NCBI GenBank assembly: GCA_031547595.1
Contig: JAVBRU010000047.1
Span: forward strand, 1 to 25,615
Reading direction: 5' to 3'
Length of the DNA stretch: 25,615 bases
Source: JAVBRU01 sp031547595
Lineage (GTDB): Bacteria > Bacillota > Clostridia > Christensenellales > Aristaeellaceae
Positions 7,415-15,432 of the stretch are shown here, piece after piece; position 1 is the first letter of the stretch; every line of letters starts with the position of its first letter. The position numbers and the translations under genes are program-made. Under the pieces are notes generated by a model. That model did not search any database, had not been told where the DNA came from, and saw nothing but the letters and a program-made list of their open reading frames with translations.

Positions 7415-8349
7415 CAGACGCGCGCCACCATCGCCACCCAATCGCCCTTGTGGATGACGGACAGGAGGGTATAGCCCGCTTCGGCAAGCGCGGCTTTCAC
7501 CTCCTCCTCGGCGGTATCGATGATGCCGGAGCATACAAACAGCGCGCCGGGTGTCAGATGGTTTTTAAGCGGCGCAGCCAACATGCAGATCACCGGTGCC
7601 AGAATATTGGCCACGGCAAAATCAAACACCTGGGACAACCCCTGCAAAAGATCGCCCTGCCGCACGTCGATGGCGTCGGTCAGGCCGTTGTGCGCTACGT
7701 TCTCGATGGCCACGCGCACGGCGTCCGGGTCGATATCCACGGCCACAATATCCTTTGCGCCAAGGCGCGCCGCCGCAATGGCCAGTATGCCGCTGCCGGT
7801 GCCCACATCCAGCATCGTGCCGCCTGCGTAGTGCTTCTCAATCAGCTCCACACACATGGCTGTGGTTTCGTGCGTGCCGGTGCCAAAGGCCATGCCGGGG
7901 TCCAGCTCGATAATCAGGTCGCCGTCCGCAGCGTCCCAATTCTCCCACGTGGGCTTGATCACCAGCCGCTCGCCCGCGCGGAAGGGCTTGTAATACTGCT
8001 TCCAGCATTCGGACCAATCGGTCTCCTGCACGTTTTCGGTGGTCAATTTCAGCGTGCCCAGGTCATAGGGGCTTTGCATAGGCAGCATTTCCAGCGCGCC
8101 CTTGAGCGCGGAGAGATGCTCGCGCAGCTCCTCGTCCATGGCATACCAGGCTTTCACGCGCACGTCCTCGGGCATGGCGTCAATCACGCTTTGATCCATC
8201 AGTTCCCAGTACCCTGTGGGCTTGGCGGGGTCGGGCATATCGGCACGGTCGATGATCTGCGTGCCCTGCGCGCCCTGGTTCAGCAGCAGGTTGCTCACAA
8301 TATCCGCGCCCTGGGTGGTGGTGGATATGGTCAGTTCGATATATTCCAT
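7414..8349 (-). CDS. prmA: Ribosomal protein uL11 methyltransferase PrmA
   Basis: A 311-residue SAM-dependent methyltransferase that methylates lysines of ribosomal protein uL11. The N-terminal 100 residues form the substrate-recognition domain. The catalytic domain shows DPGMAFGTGTHETT (150-163), motif I DVGTGSGILAIAAARLG (181-197), the acidic residue in AVDIDPDAV, and NILAPVI (248-254) at the catalytic-loop position. It starts 10 bases after dnaJ with GAGGA close to the ATG and overlaps rsmE by one base. Its place directly behind dnaJ is the standard arrangement in Clostridia and Bacilli. Confidence 0.95.
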   Translation of the reverse strand: MEYIELTISTTTQGADIVSNLLLNQGAQGTQIIDRADMPDPAKPTGYWELMDQSVIDAMPEDVRVKAWYAMDEELREHLSALKGALEMLPMQSPYDLGTLKLTTENVQETDWSECWKQYYKPFRAGERLVIKPTWENWDAADGDLIIELDPGMAFGTGTHETTAMCVELIEKHYAGGTMLDVGTGSGILAIAAARLGAKDIVAVDIDPDAVRVAIENVAHNGLTDAIDVRQGDLLQGLSQVFDFAVANILAPVICMLAAPLKNHLTPGALFVCSGIIDTAEEEVKAALAEAGYTLLSVIHKGDWVAMVARV

Positions 8350-8359
8350 AATTCCTCGC

Positions 8360-9493
8360 TTACGAATTGAATAGGTCTTTCACTTTGTCCAAGAAACTCT
8401 TGCGATTCTCATATTCTTTGCCGGAGGATGCCTCGTCAAACTGGCGCAGCAGCTCTTTCTGCTTGTCGTTCAGCTTGCGCGGGATCTCCACGCGCATATG
8501 CAGCACCAGATCACCACGGTACGCGCTGCGCAGCTGCTGCACGCCCTGGCCTTTGATGTGGAACTCCGCATCGTTTTGCGTGCCCTCTGGCACGTGGTAC
8601 ACCGTGCTCTTGCCGTCCAGCGTGGGCACGTCAATATCCGCGCCAAGGGCGGCCTGGGTGAAGGAAATCGGCACATCCAGATGCAGCGTGGTGCCGTCCC
8701 GTTTGAACAGCTTGTGCGCGCGCACGTTGATGTTGATATACAGATCGCCGTTCGGGCCGCCATTCTTGCCCGGCTCGCCCTGCCCGTTCATCACGATGGT
8801 CTGGCCGTTATCAATGCCCGCCGGCACCTTCACATTGGCCGTGCGGCGCTTGCGCACGCGCCCCGCGCCGCCGCAGGAAGTGCATTTGTCCGTCACCAGT
8901 TTGCCTGTGCCGCCGCACTGGCTGCAGGGGCGCACCGTCACCATGAAGCCGCCGCTCACCCGCACCTGGCCGGTGCCCTTACAGGTGGGGCAGGTCTTGG
9001 GCTGTGTGCCGGGCTTCGCGCCGCTGCCATGGCAGGCGTCGCAGTTTTCATTGCGCATAAACTCGAAGGATTTTTCGCAGCCAAAGGCGGCCTCTTCAAA
9101 GCTGATCCGAAGATCATACCGCAGATCCGCGCCCTGCTGCGGGCCGTTCCGGCGCTGCTGGCCGCCCATGCCGCCGCCAAAAAGCTGGTCGAAAATATCG
9201 CCCATGCCGCCAAACCCGCCAAAGTCGAATCCGCCGGCGCCTGCGCCGCCGCCAAACCCGCCCATATTGGGGCCGTCATGGCCAAAGCGGTCGTACTGCG
9301 CGCGCTTTTGATCGTCAGACAGCACCTCGTTGGCCTCGTTCAGCTCTTTGAAGCGCTCCTCTGCGGTCTTGTCGTTGGGGTGCAGGTCGGGATGGCATTC
9401 CTTGGCCAGCTTGCGGTACGCTCTTTTAATATCATCAGCCGAGGCGTCCTTGCCTACGCCCAGCACCTCGTAATAATCACGTTTTGTTGCCAT
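8360..9493 (-). CDS. dnaJ: Co-chaperone DnaJ (Hsp40)
   Basis: A full-length type-I DnaJ of 377 residues that delivers unfolded clients to DnaK and stimulates its ATPase. The J domain (1-70) has HPD at 34-36. A glycine/phenylalanine-rich linker (about 76-112) follows, then four CxxCxGxG-type zinc repeats starting at C151, C168, C190 and C204, the last being CTSCGGAG. The C-terminal client-binding domains complete the protein. The ATG is preceded by AGAGGT. A 72-base gap separates it from dnaK and contains a strong hairpin (9512-9542) that may tune dnaJ output. Confidence 0.97.
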   Translation of the reverse strand: MATKRDYYEVLGVGKDASADDIKRAYRKLAKECHPDLHPNDKTAEERFKELNEANEVLSDDQKRAQYDRFGHDGPNMGGFGGGAGAGGFDFGGFGGMGDIFDQLFGGGMGGQQRRNGPQQGADLRYDLRISFEEAAFGCEKSFEFMRNENCDACHGSGAKPGTQPKTCPTCKGTGQVRVSGGFMVTVRPCSQCGGTGKLVTDKCTSCGGAGRVRKRRTANVKVPAGIDNGQTIVMNGQGEPGKNGGPNGDLYININVRAHKLFKRDGTTLHLDVPISFTQAALGADIDVPTLDGKSTVYHVPEGTQNDAEFHIKGQGVQQLRSAYRGDLVLHMRVEIPRKLNDKQKELLRQFDEASSGKEYENRKSFLDKVKDLFNS

Positions 9494-9511
9494 TGTTACC
9501 TCTATCCTCGC

Positions 9512-9542
9512 ATGCGCACGGCAGTTAAACCGCCGTGCGCAT
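9512..9542 (-). other. Strong hairpin in the dnaK-dnaJ spacer
   Basis: ATGCGCACGGC (9512-9522) and GCCGTGCGCAT (9532-9542) form a perfect 11-base-pair stem with a 9-base loop. On the minus strand, the transcribed strand here, no U-run follows, so it is not a typical terminator. It sits between the dnaK stop and the dnaJ ribosome binding site and is likely an RNA processing, stability or partial-attenuation element. Confidence 0.75.
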
Positions 9543-9565
9543 CAAGTGTTTGATTATATAAATTG

Positions 9566-11383
9566 TTATTGCACGTCGCCGTCGGCATTGTAGCTGCCAT
9601 CGTCATTCTGCGTGCCGGCCTGGGGACCCATGTCCGGGGCAGCGCCGCCGCCCTGCTGCTGATACAGCTTGCCAAAGATGGCGTAGACCTTCTGGGTGAA
9701 GCCTTCCATGGCGTTCTTGATTTCGTCCGCGTTCTTGCCCTCTACAATCTTTTTGAAAGCATCCAGCTCGCTCTGCACGGTGGCTTTGTCTTCCTCAGAC
9801 AGCTTATCGCCGTTCTCGCGCAGCTGCTTTTCGATCTCGTAGGTCAGGCTGTCGGCATGGTTGAGGGTTTCCACTTCTTCCTTGCGTTTCTTGTCGGCAT
9901 CAGCAAACTGCTCGGCTTCCTTCACGCGCTGCTTGATTTCTTCTTCGGTCATGTTGGTGGAAGCTGTGATTGTCACCTTCTGCTCGTTGCCGGTGCCAAG
10001 GTCCTTGGCAGATACGTTGACGATGCCGTTGCGGTCGATATTGAAGGTAACCTCAATCTGCGGCACGCCGCGGGGCGCGGCAGGGATACCGGTCAGCTGG
10101 AAGCGGCCGAGGGTCTTGTTGTCGTACGCCATGGGGCGCTCGCCCTGCAGCACATGGATTTCAACGGTGGTCTGGCCATCGGCAGCGGTGGAGAACACCT
10201 GGGATTTGGTGGTGGGGATGGTGGTATTGCGCTCGATGAGGCGGGTGAAGATGTGGCCTTCGGTCTCCAGGCCAAGGGACAGGGGGGTGACGTCCAGCAG
10301 TAGCACGTCTTTCACTTCGCCGCCCAGCACACCGGCCTGAATGGCCGCGCCGATGGCAACGCACTCGTCGGGGTTGATGCCCTTGAAGGGATCTTTGCCG
10401 GTCACTTTTTTCACGGCGTCCTGCACGGCGGGGATACGGGTGGAGCCGCCCACCAGGATCACCTTATCCACCTGCGCGCTGGTCAGGCCTGCATCCTTCA
10501 GCGCGTTCTGCATGGGGATGATGGTCTTTTCCACCAGATCGGCGGTCAGCTCGTTAAACTTGGCACGGGTCATGGTGATGTCAAGGTGCTTGGGGCCAGT
10601 GGCATCAGCAGTGATAAAGGGCAGGTTGATGTTGGTGGACATGGCGCCGGACAGCTCGATCTTCGCTTTTTCGGCGGCTTCCTTGAGGCGCTGGAAGGCC
10701 ATGCGGTCTTTCTTGAGGTCAATGCCGTTTTCCTTACGGAAGGTATCGGCGATAAAGTCGATCACGCGCTCGTCAAAGTCGTCGCCGCCAAGCCGCGTAT
10801 CGCCATTGGTGGCCAGCACTTCAAACACGCCGTCGCCAATTTCGAGGATGGACACGTCAAACGTGCCGCCGCCAAGGTCGTACACCAGGATTTTGTGGGC
10901 TGCGTCTTTGTCCAGGCCATACGCCAGCGATGCGGCAGTGGGCTCGTTGATGATGCGCAGCACTTCGAGGCCGGCGATACGGCCGGCATCCTTGGTGGCC
11001 TGACGCTGGGAATCGCTGAAGTATGCGGGTACCGTGATGACCGCCTGGGTGACGGTCTCGCCCAGGTACGCTTCGGCGTCGGTCTTCAATTTCTGCAGCA
11101 CCATGGCGCTGATTTCCTGCGGGTTGTAGTTCTTGCCGTCAATGCTCACCTTGAAGGACGTGCCCATTTGGCGCTTGATGGACGCGATGGTGCGGTCCGG
11201 ATTGGTGATGGCCTGACGCTTTGCGATCTGGCCGACCAGACGCTCGCCATCCTTGGTGAATGCTACGACAGAGGGAGTGGTGCGCGCGCCTTCGGCGTTC
11301 GCGATCACTACGGGTTCGCCGCCTTCCATCACGGCTACGCAGCTGTTGGTGGTGCCAAGGTCAATACCGATAATCTTACTCAT
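9566..11383 (-). CDS. dnaK: Molecular chaperone DnaK (Hsp70)
   Basis: The 605-residue Hsp70 folds proteins in ATP-driven cycles with DnaJ and GrpE. All Hsp70 signatures are visible: IGIDLGTTNS near the N-terminus, DLGGGTFDVSILEIG in the nucleotide-binding domain, VILVGGSTRIPAVQ near its end, then the substrate-binding domain and helical lid. The length matches Gram-positive DnaK, which lacks the insert found in Gram-negative forms. A strong GGAGGA precedes the ATG. The extreme C-terminus ends in DDGSYNADGDVQ, which departs from the common acidic DADFEEV-type ending, though the rest is conventional. It is the third gene of the HrcA-controlled operon. Confidence 0.98.
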   Translation of the reverse strand: MSKIIGIDLGTTNSCVAVMEGGEPVVIANAEGARTTPSVVAFTKDGERLVGQIAKRQAITNPDRTIASIKRQMGTSFKVSIDGKNYNPQEISAMVLQKLKTDAEAYLGETVTQAVITVPAYFSDSQRQATKDAGRIAGLEVLRIINEPTAASLAYGLDKDAAHKILVYDLGGGTFDVSILEIGDGVFEVLATNGDTRLGGDDFDERVIDFIADTFRKENGIDLKKDRMAFQRLKEAAEKAKIELSGAMSTNINLPFITADATGPKHLDITMTRAKFNELTADLVEKTIIPMQNALKDAGLTSAQVDKVILVGGSTRIPAVQDAVKKVTGKDPFKGINPDECVAIGAAIQAGVLGGEVKDVLLLDVTPLSLGLETEGHIFTRLIERNTTIPTTKSQVFSTAADGQTTVEIHVLQGERPMAYDNKTLGRFQLTGIPAAPRGVPQIEVTFNIDRNGIVNVSAKDLGTGNEQKVTITASTNMTEEEIKQRVKEAEQFADADKKRKEEVETLNHADSLTYEIEKQLRENGDKLSEEDKATVQSELDAFKKIVEGKNADEIKNAMEGFTQKVYAIFGKLYQQQGGGAAPDMGPQAGTQNDDGSYNADGDVQ

Positions 11384-11434
11384 TGTTGTTTCCTCCTGAA
11401 ATTCTTATATGTTGATTTTTAGGGAATGTCTTTG

Positions 11435-12004
11435 TTAGCCTGCCACGACCTTGACCATCGCATGCCGCAGCACACAATCGTTTAGCTTGTAGCCCTTTTG
11501 GAATACCTCGCACACGCTGCCCGGCTCGCCCTCTTCGTCTGTGCCCTGCAGCACAGCGTTTTCGAGGTTCGGGTCAAAAGGCTCGCCCTTGCGGTCAATC
11601 ACGGATACGCCGCGTTTTTGCAGCGCTTCCATCAGCCCCCGGTACACCATTTCCACGCCCTGGTGCAAGGCAGGATCGCTGGTTTCGATGGCAAGTGCCC
11701 GCTCCAGGTTGTCAATCACGGGCAGCAATTGCTTGATCACTTCTTTTGCGCCGTCTTCGAAGGCTTCGCTGCGCACATTCTGGTTGCGGCGGCGGAAATT
11801 ATCAAAGTCTGCCTGCACGCGCTGCGCCATGTTCAGGTATTCCTCAGTCAGCTTTTGCGCCGCGTCCAGATGCTTTTGCGTATCCTCCGCCTGCGGCGCT
11901 TCCTCCTGCGCGGGCTCGGCGTTCGTGGCGTCCGGCTCCTGCGCTTTTTTCTTTAACTTCATGTCTTCCTCCGCGTCTATATTGGGGATATTTTCTGTAT
12001 TCAT
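11435..12004 (-). CDS. grpE: Nucleotide exchange factor GrpE
   Basis: GrpE releases ADP from DnaK. The 189-residue form starting at 12004 has a charged, disordered N-terminus (to about residue 40), a long coiled coil (about 41-110, including VQADFDNFRRRNQN) and the C-terminal beta domain with FDPNLENAVLQ and GYKLNDCVLRHAMVKVV. An ATG at 12019 overlaps the hrcA stop as ATGA and would add five residues. GGAGG lies five bases before the ATG at 12004, so that start is favoured, but coupling from the upstream ATG cannot be excluded. A 51-base gap separates it from dnaK. Confidence 0.95.
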   Translation of the reverse strand: MNTENIPNIDAEEDMKLKKKAQEPDATNAEPAQEEAPQAEDTQKHLDAAQKLTEEYLNMAQRVQADFDNFRRRNQNVRSEAFEDGAKEVIKQLLPVIDNLERALAIETSDPALHQGVEMVYRGLMEALQKRGVSVIDRKGEPFDPNLENAVLQGTDEEGEPGSVCEVFQKGYKLNDCVLRHAMVKVVAG

Positions 12005-12015
12005 AGGTTCCTCCG

Positions 12016-13038
12016 TCATTCATTCATCAGCTCTGTCAGCGCTTTGCCCACAGTGGACAGCACCTGCATCACCCGGCCATAGGGCATGCGCGTGGGGCCA
12101 ATCACCCCGATCGCGCCCTGGTGCCCGCCGCCCATGGCGTAGGAAGTGGTCACCACGCTGCAATCCTGCATTTCGGGCAAGCCCGTCTCCGGGCCGATGC
12201 GCACAGTGAAGGTCGCACCGCCGTCCCGGATCAGCTGCATCAGCTTATCCTGCGTTTCCAGCACCGCCAGGAAGGAGCGCGCCTTTTCCACATCCGAATA
12301 CTCGGGATAGTTCAGGATGTTGTGCGAGCCGCCCACTGTCACCCGGTCTGCACTCGCCTGCTTTTCCATTTGCGCGGCAAGCTCCGATATGCCCTGCATC
12401 ACCTGCGCGTCCGGGCCGGCCCGGCGGGTGTAGCTCTTGAGCAGCTCCTGCACTTCGCCAAGCGTGTGCCCGGCCATTCGCTCTGTGAGCATGCGGCTGA
12501 TGGCATACAGCGCGTCGGCGTCCAAGTGCTCGGATACGTGGATCACAGTGTCGCGCAGGATGCCGCTGTCTGTCACAATCACCAGCAGCGCAGCGCCGCG
12601 CGGCATGGGCACCAGCTGCACGCAGGAGATGCGAAGCTCTAACTGCTTGGGCATCATCACAACAGCGGTGTAGCGCGTGATTTCCGAAATCGCCTGGGCG
12701 GCAGAAGTAATCACATTTTCCATCTGACGCACGCGCTCTGTAAAATATGCGCGCACGGCGGCGTCCTCTTGCCCGGGCTGGTGTTTGCCATGATCCTTCA
12801 GCAGCATATCCACATACAAGCGGTAGGCCTTGGTGCTGGGCACGCGCCCGGCAGACACGTGGGGCTGTGCCAGATACCCCAGCTCTTCCAAATCGCTCAT
12901 TTCGTTGCGGATGGTGGCGCTGGACAAATTGGTTTCGTACTTGCGCGATATGGTGCGGGAGCCAACGGGCATGGCTGTCAGAATATAATCGTCAATAATT
13001 GCTTGCAAAATACGGATTTTGCGCTCGTCAATCTGCAC
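12016..13038 (-). CDS. hrcA: Heat-inducible transcription repressor HrcA
   Basis: HrcA (340 residues) binds the CIRCE element and represses class I heat-shock genes; its activity depends on the GroE chaperonin in studied Firmicutes. The N-terminal winged helix is clear: RKIRILQAIIDDYILTAMPV, then GSRTISRKY and SSATIRNEMSDLEELGYL. The central domain and C-terminal IGPTRMPYGRVMQVLSTVG are also typical. The start is a GTG at 13038, preceded by GGGAG and AAGGGA elements. It is the first gene behind the promoter at 13103-13131 and the CIRCE at 13066-13092, so it represses its own operon. Confidence 0.96.
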   Translation of the reverse strand: MQIDERKIRILQAIIDDYILTAMPVGSRTISRKYETNLSSATIRNEMSDLEELGYLAQPHVSAGRVPSTKAYRLYVDMLLKDHGKHQPGQEDAAVRAYFTERVRQMENVITSAAQAISEITRYTAVVMMPKQLELRISCVQLVPMPRGAALLVIVTDSGILRDTVIHVSEHLDADALYAISRMLTERMAGHTLGEVQELLKSYTRRAGPDAQVMQGISELAAQMEKQASADRVTVGGSHNILNYPEYSDVEKARSFLAVLETQDKLMQLIRDGGATFTVRIGPETGLPEMQDCSVVTTSYAMGGGHQGAIGVIGPTRMPYGRVMQVLSTVGKALTELMNE

Positions 13039-13065
13039 TGTTCCCTTGCTCCCTTCTTTGTGTTG

Positions 13066-13092
13066 TTAGCACTCTCGCTCGTCGAGTGCTAA
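13066..13092. promoter_or_regulatory. CIRCE operator (HrcA binding site)
   Basis: TTAGCACTC (13066-13074), nine spacer bases and GAGTGCTAA (13084-13092) match the CIRCE consensus at every arm position. The site starts a few bases after the predicted transcription start of hrcA, the classic location in the 5' leader, where bound HrcA blocks transcription of the whole hrcA-to-HIT operon. Confidence 0.98.
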
Positions 13093-13102
13093 TCGCAGGC
13101 TT

Positions 13103-13131
13103 AGAATAGCACGCTTTGATGCTTTTGTCAA
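13103..13131 (-). promoter_or_regulatory. Sigma-A promoter for the hrcA operon
   Basis: Read on the minus strand, a perfect TTGACA (13126-13131), a 17-base spacer and TATTCT (13103-13108) lie directly upstream of CIRCE. This is a housekeeping promoter controlled by repression rather than by an alternative sigma factor. Confidence 0.92.
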
Positions 13132-13172
13132 TAGGCTGGGCAAATTATTCATATTTTTTGTTGCGGAAGCGC

Positions 13173-13208
13173 AAAAAAAGAGAGTCTTACCAACTGATAA
13201 GGCTCTCT
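13173..13208 (-). terminator. Rho-independent terminator after the recF/HAD operon
   Basis: On the minus strand AGAGAG-C-CTTA pairs with TAAG-A-CTCTCT (one internal mismatch) and is followed by seven U. It lies just past the HAD hydrolase stop and insulates the recF operon from the hrcA promoter. Confidence 0.88.
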
Positions 13209-13213
13209 GATGG

Positions 13214-13852
13214 TCACATATCCAGCACCCACTGCGTAGCTTGTTTTAGGCTCTTCGCCACCGGACAGCCGCAGGCCAGCAAACGTTCCATGCTCTGGTG
13301 CCCGCGTGCCACCAGCACGCAGCGGCAGCCAATCGCCGCCGCCACCTCGGCATCATGTGCGGTATCGCCAATCATCACCACGGTGGCAGGGTCAGCCCCG
13401 GCGTTTTTCAGCCATTGCTTGCCGTTGTCCACCTTGCTGGTGGCATAGGCAGTATTCAGGCCGATCACGTCCTGCATATAGGGCAAGACGTTCATCTCCT
13501 CCACCCTTCTGGTTAAATCTTCTTGAATGTGCGCAGACAACACCACTTGATTGATGTTTTTGCTTTTAAATAGATCAAGCGTCTCCACCGCATCATCGAA
13601 AAGCCCGCATTTTATTTCGCCAGCAATATATCCCGTCATCCATGCACTGGCGGCGGCTTCAAACTTATCGCCGCCCAGGCCCACCTTCTCGTAATACGCA
13701 CTGACAGGGAAACCGAATATCTGCCGGTAATCGTGCACACTCAAATCAGTGGGCAGGTTTTCCCTGCGCAAAATATCGTTCAAAATCTCTACAGAAAAGT
13801 CCACATCGTCCAGCAGGGTGCCATTCCAGTCCCACAAAACAGTCTTTATCAT
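13214..13852 (-). CDS. HAD-superfamily hydrolase with DWNGT motif
   Basis: A 212-residue HAD-superfamily phosphatase-like protein. The nucleophile loop reads DWNGTLLDD (D8 nucleophile), so the second position, often Asp as the general acid, is Asn10. Motif II is VVLSAH (S106), a lysine lies near 140-145, and motif IV is GDTAHD (D163, D167). A phosphoglycolate-phosphatase-like cap sits between residues 15 and 85. The frame stays open 14 codons further upstream, but the ATG at 13852 overlaps the recF stop as ATGA and is preceded by GGAGGAAAC, so it is chosen. It is the last gene of the operon and ends at a terminator. The substrate cannot be inferred. Confidence 0.88.
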   Translation of the reverse strand: MIKTVLWDWNGTLLDDVDFSVEILNDILRRENLPTDLSVHDYRQIFGFPVSAYYEKVGLGGDKFEAAASAWMTGYIAGEIKCGLFDDAVETLDLFKSKNINQVVLSAHIQEDLTRRVEEMNVLPYMQDVIGLNTAYATSKVDNGKQWLKNAGADPATVVMIGDTAHDAEVAAAIGCRCVLVARGHQSMERLLACGCPVAKSLKQATQWVLDM

Positions 13853-14949
13853 GTTTCCTCCACTAAATTTCCTTGATTGACACGCAGCACGCACGCTGCC
13901 TTCGCGCCAGAAAAATCGCCGCGGTCCGTGCAGGTCAACAGTGCCTGCGCGGGCGCAATGCGGGTGATCAACCGCTGGCGGCGCAGCGGGTCCAGTTCGC
14001 TGAGCACATCGTCCAGCAGTAATAGCGGTGCTTCGCCCTGCGCCTGCTCTAGCAGGTCAAACGCGGCCAGCTTCAGCGACAGCGCGGCGGTGCGCATCTG
14101 CCCCTGGGATGCGGCGGCTTTCATCTCGATGCCGCTGAGCAGCAGCAGTATCTCATCCCTGTGCGGGCCAAAGGTGGTGGTGCCGCGGCGGATATCCTCG
14201 CGCCGGGCGGCCAGCAGCCCTTTCAGCATATCACCGTATGGATCGTCGCTCTCCGCCAACGCGCCCTGATACCGTAGGGCAAACACCTCGTCCTCCCGCC
14301 CGCCGATATAGGCATAGTGCATGCCCGCCAGGCTGTTAAGGCCAGCGCAGGCCTCGCGCCGCAGGCGCGCCACCGGCACGGCGCTTTGCGCCAGCTGCTC
14401 GTCCCACACATCCAATTGCCGCACATCGCCGCCCATTTGCAGGCTGTGCAGCAGTGCATTTCGGTGCTTGAGTGCGCTTTGATATGCCTGCAGCGCATAA
14501 AAATACGCGCGTTGGCGCTGCGACAACAGCATATCCAAAAACCTCCGGCGCGCCTGCGGCCCGTCCTTCACCAGCTGCAAATCCTCCGGCGAAAACATCA
14601 CGCAGGTCGCGTGCCCCATCAATTCGCCCATGCGCGAGGCTGTTTTGCCGTTGATGTATAGTAGCTTCCTTCGCCGCTGGTTTTCATACAGGCGCACGCC
14701 CACCTCGTGCTGGCCGTCGCTTCGCGCCACGCTGAGCTGCACCGCCGCCGTTTCCTGCCCGTGGCGGATCATTTCGCCATCATTAGAGGTGCGGTGGCTC
14801 CGCCCCAGGCAGCACAAATGCACGGCCTCCAGCAGGTTGGTCTTGCCGGCGCCGTTCTCGCCCACCAGCACCGTCAACCCCTTGGGCGGGGTGAACATCA
14901 CGTGGGTGTAGCTGCGAAAATCATGAAGGCGAAGCGTTAATAGTTGCAT
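13849..14949 (-). CDS. recF: DNA replication/repair protein RecF
   Basis: RecF is an SMC-like ATPase that works with RecO and RecR to load RecA at gaps and stalled forks. This 366-residue protein shows Walker A GENGAGKT (30-37), the ABC signature-like SQGQ (281-284) and Walker B LLLLDD (309-314) followed by VLSELD. The opening LRLHDFRSY and the segment FSPEDLQLVKDGPQARRRFLD (about 119-139) are characteristic. The start ATG has AAGGA six bases upstream. It sits nine bases after rlmH and overlaps the following HAD gene. No dnaA, dnaN or gyrB is nearby, which is atypical for recF. Confidence 0.96.
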   Translation of the reverse strand: MQLLTLRLHDFRSYTHVMFTPPKGLTVLVGENGAGKTNLLEAVHLCCLGRSHRTSNDGEMIRHGQETAAVQLSVARSDGQHEVGVRLYENQRRRKLLYINGKTASRMGELMGHATCVMFSPEDLQLVKDGPQARRRFLDMLLSQRQRAYFYALQAYQSALKHRNALLHSLQMGGDVRQLDVWDEQLAQSAVPVARLRREACAGLNSLAGMHYAYIGGREDEVFALRYQGALAESDDPYGDMLKGLLAARREDIRRGTTTFGPHRDEILLLLSGIEMKAAASQGQMRTAALSLKLAAFDLLEQAQGEAPLLLLDDVLSELDPLRRQRLITRIAPAQALLTCTDRGDFSGAKAACVLRVNQGNLVEET

Positions 14950-14958
14950 GTTGATTCC

Positions 14959-15432
14959 TTATTTGTGATAGCGTTCCCCGGCATTGATCTTGTGTGCACG
15001 GTACACCTGCTCCAGCAGCATCACCCGCGCCAGCTGGTGCGGGAAGGTCATGGCTGAAAAGCTGAGTTTCTCATTTGCCCGGTCTGCTACCTCCGGCGAT
15101 AAACCCAGCGAGCCGCCAATCACAAACACGTGCCGCTTGCCATCTGCCGCCACCCGCGCGATATCCTGTGCAAACTCCTCGCTGGTGCGGGCTTTGCCCT
15201 CAATGCACAGCGCTGTCACGTGGTCCTGCGGCTTAATGTGCTGGAGCAGCGCCGCGCCCTCCCGCGCCACCACCTGCCGCTGCTGCGCCGGGGATGCGCC
15301 CATCGGCTCCGGCAGGTCAGGCACTTCGATCACGCTCAGCTTGGTATAGCGGGATAAGCGCTGCACATACTCCTTGGCCGCGGCCTCATAAAACTTCAGG
15401 CTCAACTTGCCCACACACAATAATACCATCAT
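14959..15432 (-). CDS. rlmH: 23S rRNA m3-pseudouridine-1915 methyltransferase RlmH
   Basis: The 157-residue protein is the SPOUT methyltransferase that modifies pseudouridine 1915 in helix 69 of 23S rRNA. Typical segments are VLLCVGKL at the start, the SAM-binding loop VFVIGGSLGLS (102-112), FPHQLARVMLLEQVYRA (130-146) and the near-invariant C-terminal end INAGERYHK. The frame extends 17 codons upstream, but the ATG at 15432 overlaps the previous stop as ATGA and gives the standard length (about 155-160 residues). The next gene, recF, begins nine bases later. Confidence 0.96.
   Translation of the reverse strand: MMVLLCVGKLSLKFYEAAAKEYVQRLSRYTKLSVIEVPDLPEPMGASPAQQRQVVAREGAALLQHIKPQDHVTALCIEGKARTSEEFAQDIARVAADGKRHVFVIGGSLGLSPEVADRANEKLSFSAMTFPHQLARVMLLEQVYRAHKINAGERYHK

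Noticed and set aside
7342..8370. Plus-strand open frame of 342 codons opposite prmA and rsmE
   Set aside because: Its codons mirror prmA/rsmE; the His/Arg/Gly-rich product matches nothing.
8498..9553. Long plus-strand open frame opposite dnaJ
   Set aside because: It is antisense to an unmistakable dnaJ, is low-complexity (Ala/His/Arg-rich) and has no family signature; it is a by-product of GC-rich codon use.
10586..11422. Long plus-strand open frame opposite dnaK
   Set aside because: Antisense to dnaK, with no recognisable domain and no ribosome binding site of note.
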